The translations under genes were made by a program, and so were the position numbers. From NCBI GenBank assembly GCA_019671005.1, contig CM033738.1:14472202-14536201 (forward strand): a stretch of 64,000 nt of DNA, read 5' to 3'. Under the pieces are notes generated by a model. It worked only from the letters and a program-made list of their open reading frames with translations, searched no databases and had not been told where the DNA came from. This DNA is from Hibiscus mutabilis. Lineage: Eukaryota; Streptophyta; Magnoliopsida; Malvales; Malvaceae. Shown piece by piece: positions 1 through 12,962 of the stretch; position 1 is the stretch's first letter; the number at the start of each line of letters is the position of its first letter.

Positions 1-919
1 ATGTCCTAGAGCAGTAATACCAACAAATCAGCAAATTCAAGTGCAGCAATATAACTCTAGCCTAGGATTATAAAGTGTGCATAAAGTGCAGACAATTTGC
101 ATCAAGTATCTTTTAACTCCCTTAGGAAATCTTTATTATCCAAACTCAGAAATTCATTTTTTATTATTATTTACCAAGGGTTTTTTTTGTGGCATTAATT
201 AGGGTTCGAGTCATGATGCTATTTGGCGTGAGAAATAAGAGGGGGCATACTACGAATCTCCATGTTAATCTAGACTACACCATTAAGATAACCCATTACA
301 CTCATACCCTAAAGTTTTGTTGGCTTGAGAACTAAGAGGGAGCAACCCACGAAGCCCCAAATTTACTTATTGTCTCTAAGAAGAAGAGTATTCTAAAATT
401 TTTCTTGCCTTTGGCCAAACATTGTTGCCTTATTCTTTACTTTTACCCTGGATTCTTTTATTCTTCTGACTTCAGTTTCAAGAATCCTAAGTTTGTCTTG
501 GGAACTAGATGCATACTACGTGTTTAAGTGAGTCTAAAGTTTCCTAAGCTAGAGATCAATTTCCAAGCAACCTGGCATTACAAATCTGTTGTCTCATGCT
601 AAGGATTCTAAATTCATCATCGGACATGGCATACTAGTACAAATTATAACTATACTAGCAAAAGTATTGGCAAAATTATCAGGTTAAAAGCAAGTTGTGA
701 CAAAAAAGTTTTTTTAATGGTTTGTATGCATGAGTCTACCTATCCTATATGGAAATAGCAAAATAAAAACAAAAATATAAAAATGAATAAATGTCATGAC
801 AATAAATACGAGGTAACATACACCCCCAAACCTAAGGTGTCCATTGTCCTTAATGCATGAAAACACATATATACAAATGAAATGTATGAGACAAATTAAA
901 AATATGAAATATATGAGTT
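1..919 (-). other. Element A 3' untranslated region with internal polypurine-like tract
   Basis: No coding is visible. On the minus strand, 821-859 reads as an ATTAAGGACAATG stretch followed by TTTGGGGGTG, the Athila-type polypurine context. The expected LTR start (TGTTAACTCTTC) does not follow, so this matches the upstream of the two purine tracts seen in element B (17181-17220), and the functional tract and 3' LTR lie left of the window. Two imperfect direct repeats, near 215-255 and 320-355, share GAGAA(A/C)TAAGAGGG. What they do is unknown. Confidence 0.6.
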
Positions 920-2270
920 AAGGGGAAGATGACTCCCCTTCAGAATGTTCTGGGCGAGAAACACGAGTCTTTCTTTTGATAAAGCTCCCTTGATTTGGTG
1001 CCATGTGCTTCTTCCTTTTTAGTTATGGCTTTGAGGCAGTAGTGGAAGCCTTCAAATCTAGTTGGACCTCCTCCCAATCACCCGTACTGGCTCAAATGTA
1101 GTAGGAGCGATGAGGGCAGCGAAAGAAGCATGTGCATCAGGTGGTACACTTGTCTTGGCAAGAACTTTGTCATCAGAATCTTGTGAAATATCGGTCTTGG
1201 CAGATTTAACATGGACAGACGATACACGAACAATGGCATCAAATTGCTGGGTTGGAGTATGGACAGATTGTGGGCTGACTGGCATTCCTTCGGCTGCATA
1301 AAGCTTATTTGGGAACTCTGGAAATGGTGGCAAAGTATTTATGGCAATGCCCTCAAGAGTTGTCTTTAGGGCTTAGTCCTTATCTCCAACATATTGCCAG
1401 AGCACCAAATTTTGTTCCTTGGGCGTCTCTAATTTTTGCATAATGAACTCCAAGCGCTGATAGATTTCAGAAAGCAATGGTAAAGCATCAGCTGGCATTG
1501 GTTGGACAAGTTCTGCCTTGGGCATCTTGGTAACAAACACCGGCTCAGCAACCTTTCATTTGCCCTTCTCTTTTGCCTCCCTAGCAATCAATTGCTGACA
1601 GTCATACATTGGCACCTAATGCTATATGTAAATTCTAGAGATTAGTAAAGGAAAAATCAAACTGTCACTTCCTTCACCAACACATTTATAGGTCTCATCA
1701 ATAATCAGACGACCCACGTTGATTTTCTTTCTCATCATGTTCGAGTGCAGCAAAACTATTCTTTCCTCTGAAACTGTCTCATTATGTGTGGTTGGTATAA
1801 GACTAACCTTCAAAAAATGGTTTATCCCCTTGGTTGTGGTTTCAATGCCAGCCGTTTCACGGTTCTCTTACCCTTGGAAGAGACAATCTATTTTATGCCC
1901 AGCTCGCACAAATCCTTCAGTATCAATTGTCTTTTGGCAGTATACATGGATTCGGCGAACGCCAAATGCTCTTCCCATGCACCATCCAAACTAAACAGGC
2001 AGTTAACATATCCTCCATCAAATTGAACATATTTACCTCGTACAAACAGAAAATGAGATGCCTTAGAGGTGAGGTGGGCATATAATTTACGAACAATAGA
2101 GTGAACCTCCCCTGGCTGTTGGCAAAATAACTCTCTTTTATGCTTTTTGACAATGACAACGACTTTCGGCGAGTAACCCAAGTTGGGTTTATTCTTAAAC
2201 TCGAACCCTTTCTCGTAACAAAAGGTTCGCGTAGCAAAATTTTCTTCACACTTCTTCTTGATCTCGCCAT
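920..2270 (-). pseudogene. Element A env-like (Athila post-integrase) frame, decayed
   Basis: The frame starts at an ATG at 2270 on the minus strand and survives as pieces: 2270-1923, 2181-1888, 1813-1622 and 1333-1058. The piece at 1813-1622 (PTTHNETVSEERIVLLHS) aligns with the corresponding stretch of element B's env-like frame (PTTHNTTVDTPHLLLIHS), and the downstream hydrophobic segment also matches. Athila elements carry such a frame after integrase. It is often called env-like and related to the plant transposon-protein family, but its function is not established. Several frameshifts and stops make it nonfunctional. The tail near 1050-930 is lysine-rich, as in element B. Confidence 0.65.
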
Positions 2271-2884
2271 TGAAAAAGATTTAAGGCGGTGCTGATGAAG
2301 ATTCTATTAGAAGAGAAAAAAAGAAAGTGGTTATTAGAAAAGATGAGGGAAAATTTGGGTCTTGATTTTTTTGCCGGTCGAGAGAATGAGAAGAGAAAAG
2401 GTTCTTGCTTTAGGGAAATATGAGGGTTAAATAAGTGGTAAGAGAGATGGTCAGGATGGTTTAATGGTGAGGTTAGTGCAGATAATGATGGGTGTGGCAG
2501 TTATGCGTGTTTTGGAGTGTGGGATAATGATGGGTTATGGAGTAATAGGAGTTGACGGCGCGGGAAATAAAGCTTGGGTAAAGTAGGGTAAATTTTTAAA
2601 GTTTGAAAATTTTAACCTATGCAGCTAAGGTTTCCCGCTCAGCAAAAATTACCTTTATCTTGGGCATTATCTAAAAATAGTGTACGTGTTACCATGCCCC
2701 GATGATGGGTGTCAGAATGCCATCATGTCCTGACGTACCACCTTAGCAAAATAACATGCGTGACACTCACAAAAATCTTTCAAAACACAAAAAAATAAAA
2801 TAAACAAACTAAAATACCAAAAAGAAAATAACTATCCTAACTATTTACAATGACCATACAATGATGTCAAAATTACCAAATCTC
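2271..2884 (-). other. Element A spacer between integrase and env-like frame
   Basis: No open frame longer than about 60 codons makes sense here. The position matches the 650 bp noncoding spacer of element B (14968-15623), which may carry a promoter or splice signals for the env-like frame. The two spacers are not obviously alike at base level. I see no other feature. Confidence 0.5.
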
Positions 2885-4190
2885 TGCTAAGAGAATGATC
2901 TCTTTGGCATTCTTTGGCTTCCTTCCCAATAATGCTTCAACCTCTGGCCATTCACTTTGAACGTTGCCCTAGTTTTCAAGTCTTTCATATCTACTGCTCT
3001 ATGAGCATAGGGCTTGATAACTTTAAATAGTCCTGACTATCTGGATTTGATATTTCCTGGAAATAATTTAAGCCTCGAATTGAACCACAAAACTTTTTGC
3101 CCCACTTCAAACTATCTTGGTAAAATTCTACTTTCGTTCCATCTCTTTGTTCTTTCTTTGTAAAGCTTCACATTTTCACAGGCTTGTGCTCGAAACTCTT
3201 CTAACTCATTCAGATCTAACAAGCGTTTCTCACCTACAACCTTCCATTCTATGTTCAACTACTTGGTTGCCCAATAAGCTCGGTGCTCTAACTTCACTGG
3301 CAAATGGCATGACTTCCCAAATACAAGCTTATATGGGGAAGTTTCTAATGGAGTTTTGAAGGTTGTCCTGTATGCCCACAAGGAATCATCTAACCTCAAA
3401 GACCAGTCCTTCTTATTTGGGTTCACAATCTTCTCTAAAATATTCTTGATCTCTTTGTTTAAAATTTCTACCTAGCTATTCGTTTGAGGATAATAGGCAG
3501 TGTCAATTCTTTGCTGGATTCTGTACTTGTACAGGGCTCTACTAATTAACTGGGATTTAAAATGGGTACCTTCATCATGTATGATGGCTCTGGGGGCATC
3601 GAATCTGGTAAAAATGTGCTTGTGTAGAAACTTGGCAACTGTCTTGGCATCATTTATTGGGAGAGCAATAGCTTCAACCCACTTTGAAACGTAGTCTATT
3701 GCCATAAGTATGTATAAATTTCCAAACAATAGGGGAAAATGACCCATAAAGTCTATCCCTCACACATCAAACAGCTCCACAGACATGACATTCTAAAGTG
3801 GCAATTGATGTCTACTGGAAATATTTGCAGTATGTTGGCATCTGTCGCATGCCTTGGCAAAATAATGGGTGTCTATGAATAGTGTAGGCCAAAAAAATCC
3901 TGACTATAGCAACTTGGCTACTGTCTTTATTCCAGTAAAGTGTCCCCCATACGGTGCTGTATTGCAGAGTTGAAGAATGTTTTGTTGCTCATCCTCTGGC
4001 ACACAACGATGAATGACTTGGTCGACACATTTTTTAAACAAAAATAGCTCATCCCAATAATATTGTCGGATATCCCTCATAAATTGCTTCCTATCATTAC
4101 TTGACAAGTCCGATGGCAATATTTTGCTGACAAAGTAGTTAACTATGTCAGCATACCATTGAATGGTAGTGGTCTTGAGCACATATTCAT
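2885..4190 (-). pseudogene. Element A integrase (pol C-terminal part)
   Basis: This would join the element's cDNA into host DNA. Reading leftward, 4182-3904 is the zinc-binding N-terminal part (HRCVPEDEQQNIL, then TAPYGGHFTGIKT). The region 3840-3780 has CDRCQ and SVELFDV, and GIDFMGHFP gives the first catalytic Asp. The stretch 3747-3472 holds DYVSKWVEA and IIHDEGTHF, with the second Asp. The catalytic Glu lies just past a stop (QTNS-stop-VEIL). The C-terminal part (LWAYRTTFKTPL, then RLKLFPG) continues in pieces to about 2890. At least four in-frame stops are present. The order zinc finger, core, GPY/F-like tail without a chromodomain fits Athila. Confidence 0.85.
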
Positions 4191-5609
4191 CAGGGAAATC
4201 ATCTCTAATGGCAACGGTATTGGTGGTATTCTAAATGAGACAAATGATCTAACACCAAGTTCTCTCTCCCCTTCTTATCTCATATCTCAAAATCAAATTC
4301 TTGTAATAAAAGTATCTATCGGATCAGTCTAGGCTTGGCATCATTCTTTGCCAAAGGATACTTGAGTGCCAAGTGGTCTATGTATACCATAACTTTACTA
4401 CCTACCAAGTAAGATCTGAATTTGTCGAACGTAAAGACAACTGCAAGGAACTCATTCTCAAATTTTGTGTAGTTAAGCTAGGCCTCATCCAATGTGTGGT
4501 TGGCATAATAGATGGTATAACATTTTTTACCACGCCCCTTTCCTAGCACATCTCCGATGATATAGTCACTAGCATCGCAGATAAGGTCAAATAGCTCATT
4601 CCAATTTGGTGCCACGACTATGGGGGCATTAATTAACATGTCTTTCAATTCCTAAAAAGCTTTCAAACAAAGTGGTATTCTGTTCCAAAAGTAAGCATAA
4701 AGGTTTAGAATTTTTTGAGAAATCTTTAATAAAGAGACGATAAAACTTGCATGTTCCAAGAAACTTCTAATACCTTTGACACTTGTGGGTGGTGGAAATT
4801 GTTTGATTACATCTACCTTTTCCTTATCTACTTCCAGTCATTTCTTAGTCACTTTATGTCGGAGAACTATGCCCTCATTCACCATGAAGTGGTATTTCTC
4901 CCAGTTCAGGACCAGGTTAGTTTCAACACATCTTCTTAGAACAAGTTTCAAAATCTGATTCATCAAAACCTTTGCCAAAGACGAAAAAGTCATCCATGAA
5001 AAACCTCTAAGTTGTTCTCAATCATATCCGAGAAAATTGATATCATGCAACGCTAAAACGTTGCTGGGGTATTACACATTCCAAATGGCATTTTTCTAAA
5101 AGCAAATGTCCCATATGGACAGGTGAACATAGTCTTTTCCTATTCTTCTAGAGCGATGGCAATCTGATTGTAGCCCGAGTAGCCATCCAGTAAGTAATAA
5201 AATGCTTTTCCTGCCAAACTATCCAACATCTGATCGATGAAGGGCAGTAGAAAGTGATCTTTCTAAGTGGCATTATTTAACCTCATGTGGTCCATGCACA
5301 CTCTCCAGCCCATTACGGTCCTTGAGGGGATCAATTCATTTTTGTTGTTTTGAACCATGGTCATTCTACCCTTCTTTGGTACACACTACACTGGCTGACC
5401 CACAAGCTATTAGAAATGGGATAAATTATCCAGGCATCCAGCCACTTTATGACTTATTTCTTGACTACCTCCTTCATGATGGGATTCAGTTTCCTTCATG
5501 TTGGGCTTACCCCTCGAATATCTGCTATGGTCCATCCCAAGGCTTGCTTGTAATTGCTAGTGTCTCTAGCAATCTTTCCTCCTGGTCATTAGTCAAATCG
5601 ACAACAATG
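4191..5609 (-). pseudogene. Element A reverse transcriptase (main part) and RNase H
   Basis: Reading leftward from the copia-like insertion, the RT fingers and palm follow. The catalytic Met-Asp-Asp (RFFMDDFFVFG) is encoded at 5006-4974. RNase H follows: LICDASDYIIGDVLG near 4580 keeps the conserved Asp, and YIDHLALKYPLAKNDAKP lies near 4390-4330. Stops and frameshifts break every domain. The first 80 or so bases belong with the RT N-terminus found beyond the insertion at 7123. RT copies element RNA to DNA and RNase H degrades the RNA strand. Confidence 0.82.
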
Positions 5610-7117
5610 TGTTAGAGTATGCCCAAAGACCATTCATAATATGATTGTAAAAGACATATTTATTTTATCATGTTTATTAATATAGAGCCATTATTATTAT
5701 CTCAGTCATTATTCTGCGCATAAATAAATAAGCTAAATTATAATAAAGTACTTAGAATAATATGGTTATTCTTAAATGTCCTTAGTTGAGTATTATTGTG
5801 GGCATGGACAACAATAATGCATTAAGACTAATATGTAGTTGATTGATTACAAAGTGTTGTCATTGACATAGAGATGTCAAAATCAATACATAAGTATGTG
5901 TTAGAGAACGACATACTGGACTGACCCGCTATGATGATGTTTCTTGGATTATTATGTGTCAATCACAATATTGCTCATAGTGATAACTACATGTATGGTC
6001 CTCAGACTTAAGAACATAATTATTTCAACATTGTGAGTGAAATATTTTGATACAGTCAAACGTGTGTCGTAACTGACTACACTTTAAAGACTGATATTGG
6101 ATATGACATAATCTATGTAGCGGGTATGGTTGATCAAGATGGGATTTGTCCCTCCTACATAATAAGATTAATATCATAAGCCACTTGATTGAGTGAGACT
6201 AGAAATGCATGGCCATGCTCGAATAAATTAATATGAAATATCATATTTATTCGTTTATAGTAGTCTACTCAAGATATCAAGAAATATTAGATGGACTATA
6301 CAAGTGTTACTGTTCCATGACTTGTGTCCAATCTAGATATAAAGGACAAAAGGATGTAATATATGAAAAAGAGTTAATCACGAAGAGTTTATGTTGAACC
6401 ACGACTTCCTGTAACTTAGGCAGCAATGATGTATTGCTAGATGTCACTCATTGCTTATAATATTAGAATGTTCTAGATATTATTGCTAACGTTACATGAA
6501 CCTACAAGGGCCACACCCTATGATTGAAACAAATAAATATTGACTAGATAGCATGTGTGAAAACTTTTTGTACACGAAATTAGTTAAAACCAAAATTATT
6601 ATAATTATTGTAATTATAGATAATTTTGGTTATATATATTTTAATACTAGATAATTATTGTAATTATCAAATACTATTAAAATAGAAATATCCCTAAAGA
6701 AACCTAATTAAAGTAGAATTAGATTCTACATATTTAATTATATTTGGTTAAATATATTGTATATTTAATGAATTCAAATTTAATTAGGATTAGGGTTTTG
6801 AATGCTATATAAAGGCATAAGGTCTATAAGCCAAAAATATGTCTATTGCTGAAAACCTCTCTAACAGTTAGAGAAGTAAAATACTGTTTATTTTATTCAG
6901 GTGGGCTGCATAGAGGTCAAAATAGTGTTGTGACGACTTAGACTCGACATCTTGACTGAAAGAATCGAATTCTCTTACGTCCCTGCAGTTGTCAGATTTA
7001 ATTGAGGTAACATTTCATCCCTTTTCACCCCGAATTCATTCCTCGTACATGGATCGTTGGCAGAATTCGTCGGATAATTTTTTGTTGCGTCATGGGATGT
7101 ACTAACGTTTCCCTACA
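5610..7117 (+). mobile_element. Solo LTR, Ty1/copia-like, inserted in element A's RT
   Basis: A 1508 bp block starts TGTTAGAGTATG and ends CGTTTCCCTACA. It is flanked by perfect 5 bp repeats CAATG at 5605-5609 and 7118-7122. Removing it and one CAATG restores the RT reading (NSTLPVIIVVDLTNDQE). There is no internal region or second LTR, so it is a solo LTR left by recombination between the LTRs of a full element. A TATA-like TATATAAAGG at 6806-6815 gives plus orientation. The copia assignment rests on the look of the LTR start and end and is not proven. Confidence 0.88.
6806..6815 (+). promoter_or_regulatory. TATA-like box of the copia-like solo LTR
   Basis: TATATAAAGG lies about 300 bp before the LTR end, where the U3/R boundary of such LTRs is expected. 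It supports plus orientation. Whether it is active is unknown. Confidence 0.45.
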
Positions 7118-7122
7118 CAATG

Positions 7123-7699
7123 ATCACTGGCAAAGTTGAGTTGTCTCCCAAATAGGCGTATTTAGGTGGGTTGGCAAAGGTTTCAGCTCCAACTATGGTG
7201 GCTCTTCAATAGATGGTTTAGGTGCCTTGATTTTTCTGCCAACTAGCTCAAGTGGCTCAGGTCTTTTGAAATAACTCATTACAACATTCATCATGGTCGG
7301 TTCTTCAGATTCTTCGCTCATAATATCTTCATCATCTAACTCTATGGCGTCATCGTCTAAATCCTGGCAAAATTTTGCTATTTCCACATTGAAAATGGAT
7401 TCTATCAGTTCAATAGCTTGGCATTCCTCAGGTTCATCTACACACTTAAGAGGTTAAATGTAACCTGTTGATCATTTATACGCATTGTAAGCTCACATTT
7501 TTTGAAAATCAATTAAAGTCTTACATGTGGCAAGAAATGGTCTTCCCAAAATTATTGGGACATTAACATTAGCCTCATATTCTAAAATAATAAAATCAGC
7601 TGGAAATATAAATTTATCTACCTTTACCAAAAAATCCTCAATCTTACCCTTGGGATGTGCATAAGATCGATCTGCCAGCTGAAGTGTTACTATGGTAGG
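7123..7699 (-). pseudogene. Element A protease C-terminus, linker and RT N-terminus
   Basis: Reading leftward from 7699, the frame TIVTLQLADRSYAHPKGKIED and then VPIILGRPFLAT is the C-terminal half of the aspartic protease domain. An acidic linker follows (7387-7193, EESEEPTMMN), then LGDNSTLPVIIVVDL at the start of RT. Every motif has a counterpart in element B (11400-12000). The N-terminal half of the protease (NLMPLSVFRELCIEAKP) is found 14.4 kb away at 22115-22180, split off by element B. Confidence 0.85.
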
Positions 7700-9189
7700 T
7701 GTTAAGTGTTCAAACGTACTATTTTACTTCCCTTTTTATTCATATTATTGCTAGACTTAGGCTCATATTAGTTGCATTATTAGTCATTCATGCATGTTTG
7801 CATCGTTTCCTTGGTGGATAAGCTTGATTTCATATTTTTCTCAATTTTTTGGAAAAAAATACTGCTTTGGTGTGTTTTTGTGTGTGTGCAGAATCACTTG
7901 CCAAAGCAAGGCTGGAACCAGTTGCCAGGGCAATGCATGAAGGAGATGCCGAGCTAGTTGCCAGGGCAATTTTCGACAAGGAATAAGATGATATGGTAGT
8001 CGAAATTGATGACTAGATAAGCCCAAGATGACATGGAATAAAGCTAAATCCCAAAGGAGTTTGATTTCCATGAAGAGGTTAAAGAGAAATTAAATCCTAA
8101 AAAGATAGGAGAAGTTCTATAAGGAATTTAAATATAATAAAGAATTATATTCTTTAAAGATAATTTAATTCCAACTTAACTTCCTCCTAAAAAAAAAGAC
8201 TTTGACCTAGCCCTATAAATAGATGACCAAGCCGTCAACTCCAAAGAGGGAGAAAGGAGATAATTTTTGACAAGATCAAGGGCAAGGGAGATTTCGACAA
8301 AGCTCCATCCATTCTTCATCTTTTTCTTTCTTGTTTAATTAGGTTTATGCTAGGAATTCTTTATCTTGTGTTTCTTTGGAACCTAGCCATGAAATAAATC
8401 TATTTGGCTATGGTTATTGTGTTTTGTGGTTGTGAGAAACAATTGGATTTTGTTTAGGTAATAAGAGTTTGCACTTTCTATTCAAGGTTTATTCATTCTT
8501 GGTTCTTATTCTTGTTTGCGAGTGAATTGGAGAGGATCTCGTAACTTCATCTATTTATCTAATATCGGGAGAGTTAGATTCAAGAAACGAATGAGTATGG
8601 TCTTTATTCAATCTATTGATGGTGAAGATTAATTCGGCTTAGGAATAAGTTGAGGATTTCAACGGCTAAGAGGAGCGCAAGATTGGTTGTTGTTCACCCT
8701 TGATTCACGCAGGGATGTATTATCATGACATGCACAAGTAGCTAGAGTTTCGACTTAGGGATAAGAAGAAACCATTGAAGAATGCTCCGCCGAACCTTGA
8801 AGTTGCTGCCCAGACGCCCAAGTAGTTGCCCAGCTAGTCGCCCAGGCAACCATCGATTAGTTGCCAAGCCAACCCCGCTGTGCAAGTTGCCACGACAACT
8901 GAGTTGCCCTTGCACTCTTTTACCAAGACGATCCTATCGGCTATCACACCTCAACTCACGATAACCTGGCCTATTCTTTCTCATTTGATTACATCTTTTT
9001 TTACTTATTTGCTTTCTAGTTTAGTTGTTAGTTAAAACTCCTATAATCACCTACTTGTGTTTTTACTTTTTACAGTGCAAGAGATTAGATTCTTGAAGTG
9101 GCACCAATCCCCGTGGAGACGATATCTTTTATACTATAACTTGCGACGTGTACACTTGCACAATTGCGGAGCACTTATTACGCGTAACA
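7700..9189 (+). repeat. Element B 5' LTR
   Basis: This is a 1490 bp LTR, TGTTAAGTG...CGTAACA. It matches 17998-19040 plus 21666-22109 almost base for base. A TATA box lies at 8214-8221. The U5 part holds a run of GTTGCC/GGCAAC half-palindromes (7919-7972 and 8820-8905). Small open frames here on either strand are not genes. Confidence 0.95.
8214..8221 (+). promoter_or_regulatory. TATA box of element B 5' LTR
   Basis: TATAAATA occurs in the context GCCCTATAAATAGATG and is conserved in the 3' LTR at 18515-18522. Its place, about 515 bp into the LTR, fits the start of R. Confidence 0.55.
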
Positions 9190-9216
9190 AGTTTTTGGCA
9201 CCGCTGCCGAGGATTG
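9190..9216 (+). promoter_or_regulatory. Element B primer-binding site region
   Basis: Directly after the LTR comes AGTTTTTGGCACCGCTGCCG, the typical Athila/Tat post-LTR context, where a tRNA 3' end primes minus-strand DNA synthesis. The same context, on the opposite strand, follows A's LTR (24194-24214) and the LTR fragment of C. I do not name the tRNA with confidence. Confidence 0.7.
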
Positions 9217-9307
9217 GCAATAGCAACTTTGTTTTTATTTTCTTGCACTTTTTATTTTTATTGTTTAAGATTCAAAGGGCTAACAAACTTTGGTTTTGCA
9301 TTGGTAC

Positions 9308-11018
9308 ATGACCAGGGCGAGACCGATTACACCAGAATATCCCTTTGATCCAGAAATCGAATGAACCTTGCAAAGACTTAGACGAAGGTTAAGAGTAGCA
9401 ATGGCTAATCAAGACGACAATATAAATCAAGATGTTCCAGCAGGAGAATGAGTGATTCTTGCACGAAACAGAACTATTTGAGACTATCTTGAAGAAGATC
9501 TTGATGGACTTAATCCAGGAGTTGTCACACCTGAAATTGAAGCCGACCACTTTGAGTTGAAACCGGTGATGTTTAATATGATCAACACAATTGGTCAATT
9601 TGGCGGCTCAGCAACTGAAGATGCACGACAACATCTTAAATCTTTCCTCGAGATTTGCAACTCATTCAAAATACAAGGAGTCACCCCCGATGTTTTACGA
9701 CTAAGATTATTCCCCTATTCACTGAGGGATAGGGCAAAAGCATGGTTGAATAGTATTCCTGTCGGATCAATAGGAACTTGGACCGATCTTTGTCGTGATT
9801 TCCTTGCTCGACTTAATCCTACAAATTTGACTGATAGGCTTCGTAATGAAATTACTTCTTTTTGGCAGGCAGATGATGAATCCATGTACGAGGCTTGGGA
9901 GCGATATAGAGAACTTCTACACAAATGCACCCTACACAGATTCCCAGTGTGGACACAAGTAACAATGTTTTACAACGCTGTGAATACACCAACAAGGATG
10001 ATGCTAGATGCCTCGGCAAACGGCATACTCCTAGATAAGTCACCGGAGGAAGCAATGCAAATTCTAAACAGTCTTGCCAAGAATGATTATCAATTCCCAT
10101 CTTCTAGAAGAGGAGGAGTTAGACGCCAAGCCACAATACATGAACTGGGATCATCAGATTCAATTTCGGCACAATTGGCCACTCTAACCAAGATGGTCCA
10201 GAATATGCAGAAACCAAACAACACACAGGAGGTCAAGGTAATGGATTCCTTTTGTGAATTATGTGGTGGTAACCATGATTCTTCTGAATGTATGCAGAAT
10301 CCAGCTTTTATGTGGGGAATTACAATCGGAACAACAATGTGATGTCCAATACATATAATCCAGCCTGGAAGAAGCACCCAAATTTTTCATGGAGTAATCC
10401 CAACAATTCTCTAAACCAGAACAATCAGAACACACAAGCATCGGGATTCCAGCAGAATATACCATGCAATAGTCGCCGCAGCAACAACCGACAACATCTA
10501 GTTCTTTGGAAAATTCTCTCAATGCTTTTATGTTGAAAACTGAATTTTATAAGGCTGAGAATAGTAACTTCATAAAAAGAACTGATGCTTTTATTAACAG
10601 GACCGAGATGAGATTGCAAAACCAAGAGGCGGCAATCAAATCATTGGAAAATCAAGTCGGACAATTTGCTCAAAACCTGAATACTAGACCACAAGGAGGT
10701 TTACCTAGCGATACTGAAGTCGTAAAAGGAACTGGCCATGAAAAATGTAAGGCGATCACCACTAGAAGTGGGCAACAACATAAAGAGGCTCAAGCTCGCT
10801 CATCAAACAGAACTCAACAAAAAGATCAAGACGAACTCAGCGGCAAAGCCTCAGATACTGAATCAGGAATTGCCGTGGCAACCAGCGATAAGCATGCCTC
10901 GGCATCCGACGATAAGGATGCCTTTGCAACCAGTGATAGGCACGCCACGAAAACCCCAGTTGCCTCGGCAATGCCGTCAATCAGGTTCCAGACCAATGAA
11001 AGAATCGAAGATATCTGA
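9308..11018 (+). pseudogene. Element B gag
   Basis: Gag forms the particle that packages element RNA. The start is taken at the ATG at 9308 (MTRARPITPEYPFDPEIE), which is in frame with the long open stretch 9557-10342; early stops separate them. The core motif RDRAKAWLNSIPVGSIGTW, then SMYEAWERYRELLHKC and FYNAVNTPTRMMLDASANG, is diagnostic of Athila/Tat gag. A CELCGGNHDSSEC stretch near 10255 is a zinc-knuckle-like Cys/His patch. Frame changes occur near 10320 and 10490. The tail 10506-11018 is Gln/Asn-rich, then a VATSDKHASASDD repeat, and ends at a stop. Confidence 0.88.
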
Positions 11019-11567
11019 CTTCCACCACTATTCCCACAAAGGTTGAAGCGACAAAAGCAAGAATATCAATTCAAGAAGTTTCTTGATATCCTAAAGCAAG
11101 TCCACATCAACTTGCCATTGGTTGAAGCAATTGAACAAATGCTGAACTATGCCAAGTTTCTTAAAGACATTGTGTCCAAGAGAACAAGGCTAGGAGAGTT
11201 TGAAACAGTTGCCGCAATAGAGGGATGCATGGCCATGTTGCACAATCGCATGCCACCCAAGTTGAAGGATCCCGGAAGTTTCACAATACCTTGTTCCATT
11301 GGAAACCACTATGTCGGGAAAGCATTATGTGACCTTGGAGCAAGCATAAACTTGATGCCTAAATCGGTTTTCCAGAAACTAGGAATTGGGAAAGTAATAC
11401 CTACAACAGTTATGCTACAGCTAGCCGACAGATCCTATGTGCATCCAGAGGGAAAAATAGAAGACATACTGGTAAAAGTTGATAAATTTATTTTTCCCAC
11501 TGACTTTATTGTTTTGGATTGTGAAATAGATGAGCATGCACCTATCATTCTCGGGAGACCTTCCTAG
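11019..11567 (+). pseudogene. Element B protease
   Basis: This is the aspartic protease that would cut the polyprotein. The active-site stretch is ALCDLGASINLMPKSV, a DLGA variant of D-T/S-G-A, followed by VMLQLADRSYVHPEGKIED and IILGRPS. The open stretch 11043-11567 is in the same frame as the last gag part, with one stop between. After RPS a frameshift moves the reading into the frame that runs on to RT. The domain layout agrees with element A's split protease. Confidence 0.85.
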
Positions 11568-12962
11568 CAACAAGGAGAACCTTGATCGATGTTGAAAAGG
11601 GAGAACTCACAATGAGGGTGAATGACCAGCAAGTTAAACTAAATGTGTTCTAAACACTAAGGCATGCCGATGATCTGAAAGAATGCCAACTTCTTCATGC
11701 CACGACAGAGTTAAACTTCGACGAGGAATTTAGTTGCCTCAGCAACTACATTGCCTATCAAGAGGAACCTGAGGAGTATGAAGAACCGATTGATGAGGAA
11801 CAACAAGAAGAGGCAAATTGGTTAGTCAATCAACTAGGTACACACTTTGAACCACTGGATTACTCAGGTAAGGAAAGTAAACTCGAAAAGCCCTCCATTA
11901 AACAACCACCGATTCTTAAGTTGAAACAATTGCCAGAACAACTAAAATATGCTTACATGGGAACCGATAATACATTGCCTGTAATTATTTCCTCTAAGTT
12001 ACAGTTTGACCAAGAAAAGAAGCTGATCAAAATCTTGATGCTACACAAGAAGTCAATAGGGTGGACAATTGCCGATTTGAAGGGAATTAGCCCGGCAGTG
12101 TGCATGCACAATATTTTGTTGGAAGATGATCACAAACCTTCGATTAAGGCCCACGGGAGACTGAATCATGCCATGAAAGGGGTTGTAATGAAAGAAATCA
12201 TCAAGTGGCTTGACGTTGGCATCATATACCCTATCTCTGATAGTACATGGGTAAGTCCGGTACAATGTGTACCGAAAAATAGAGGTATAATGGTGGTAAG
12301 TAATGAAAACAATGAACTCATTCCAACCAGGACTGTGACCAGTTGGAGGGTTTGTATGGATTATCGAAAGCTAAACAAAGCCACTAGGAAAGATCACTTC
12401 CCATTACACTTTATTGATCAAATGCTTGACCGTCTTGCAGGTAAACCTTTTTATTGTTTTCTTGATGGCTATTCAGGTTACAATCAAATTGCCATAGCAC
12501 CAGAATATCAAGAAAAGACAACCTTCACATGCCCATACGGTACTTATGCTTTCCGAAGGATGCCGTTCAGATTGTGTAACGCCTCGACAACCTTCCAAAG
12601 ATGCATGATGACACTCTTTTTAGATATGGTCGAAGACTTCCTTGAGATCTTCATGGATGATTTTTCCATTTTTTGGTAATGACTTCGACAGTTGCCTCGG
12701 CAATTTAGAGAAGGTGTTGGCAAGATGTGAAGAAACCGATTTAGTCCTTAATTGGGAGAAGTGTCATTTTATGGTAGATGAAGGAATAGTGCTTGGCCAC
12801 AAGATTTCATCCAAGGGAATTGAAGTAGACAAAGCCAAGGTGGACGTGATCGAGAGATTACCCCCACCAAGTTCGGTTAAAGGAATCCGAAGCTTTCTGG
12901 GACATGAAAGTTTTTACAGGAGGTTCATTCATAATTTTTCTAAAATTACTAAACCCTTGTGA
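11568..12962 (+). pseudogene. Element B reverse transcriptase
   Basis: An acidic linker (EEPEEYEEPIDEEQQEEAN, near 11765-11820) leads to RT. The open stretch 11921-12679 holds STWVSPVQCVPKNRG, WRVCMDYRKLNKATRKDHFP, FLDGYSGYNQIAIAPE and the catalytic EIFMDDFSIF near 12640-12670. A one-base shift in a T-run near 12670 moves the reading to 12642-12962 (thumb, VLGHKISSKGIEVDKAKV). One stop occurs in the linker. The YxDD box is present as FMDD, as usual for gypsy elements. Confidence 0.9.

Noticed and set aside
7841..8071. 76-codon minus frame in B 5' LTR, similar at 18129-18374
   Set aside because: The repetition is due to the LTR pair; the frame is antisense to the LTR and has no domain.
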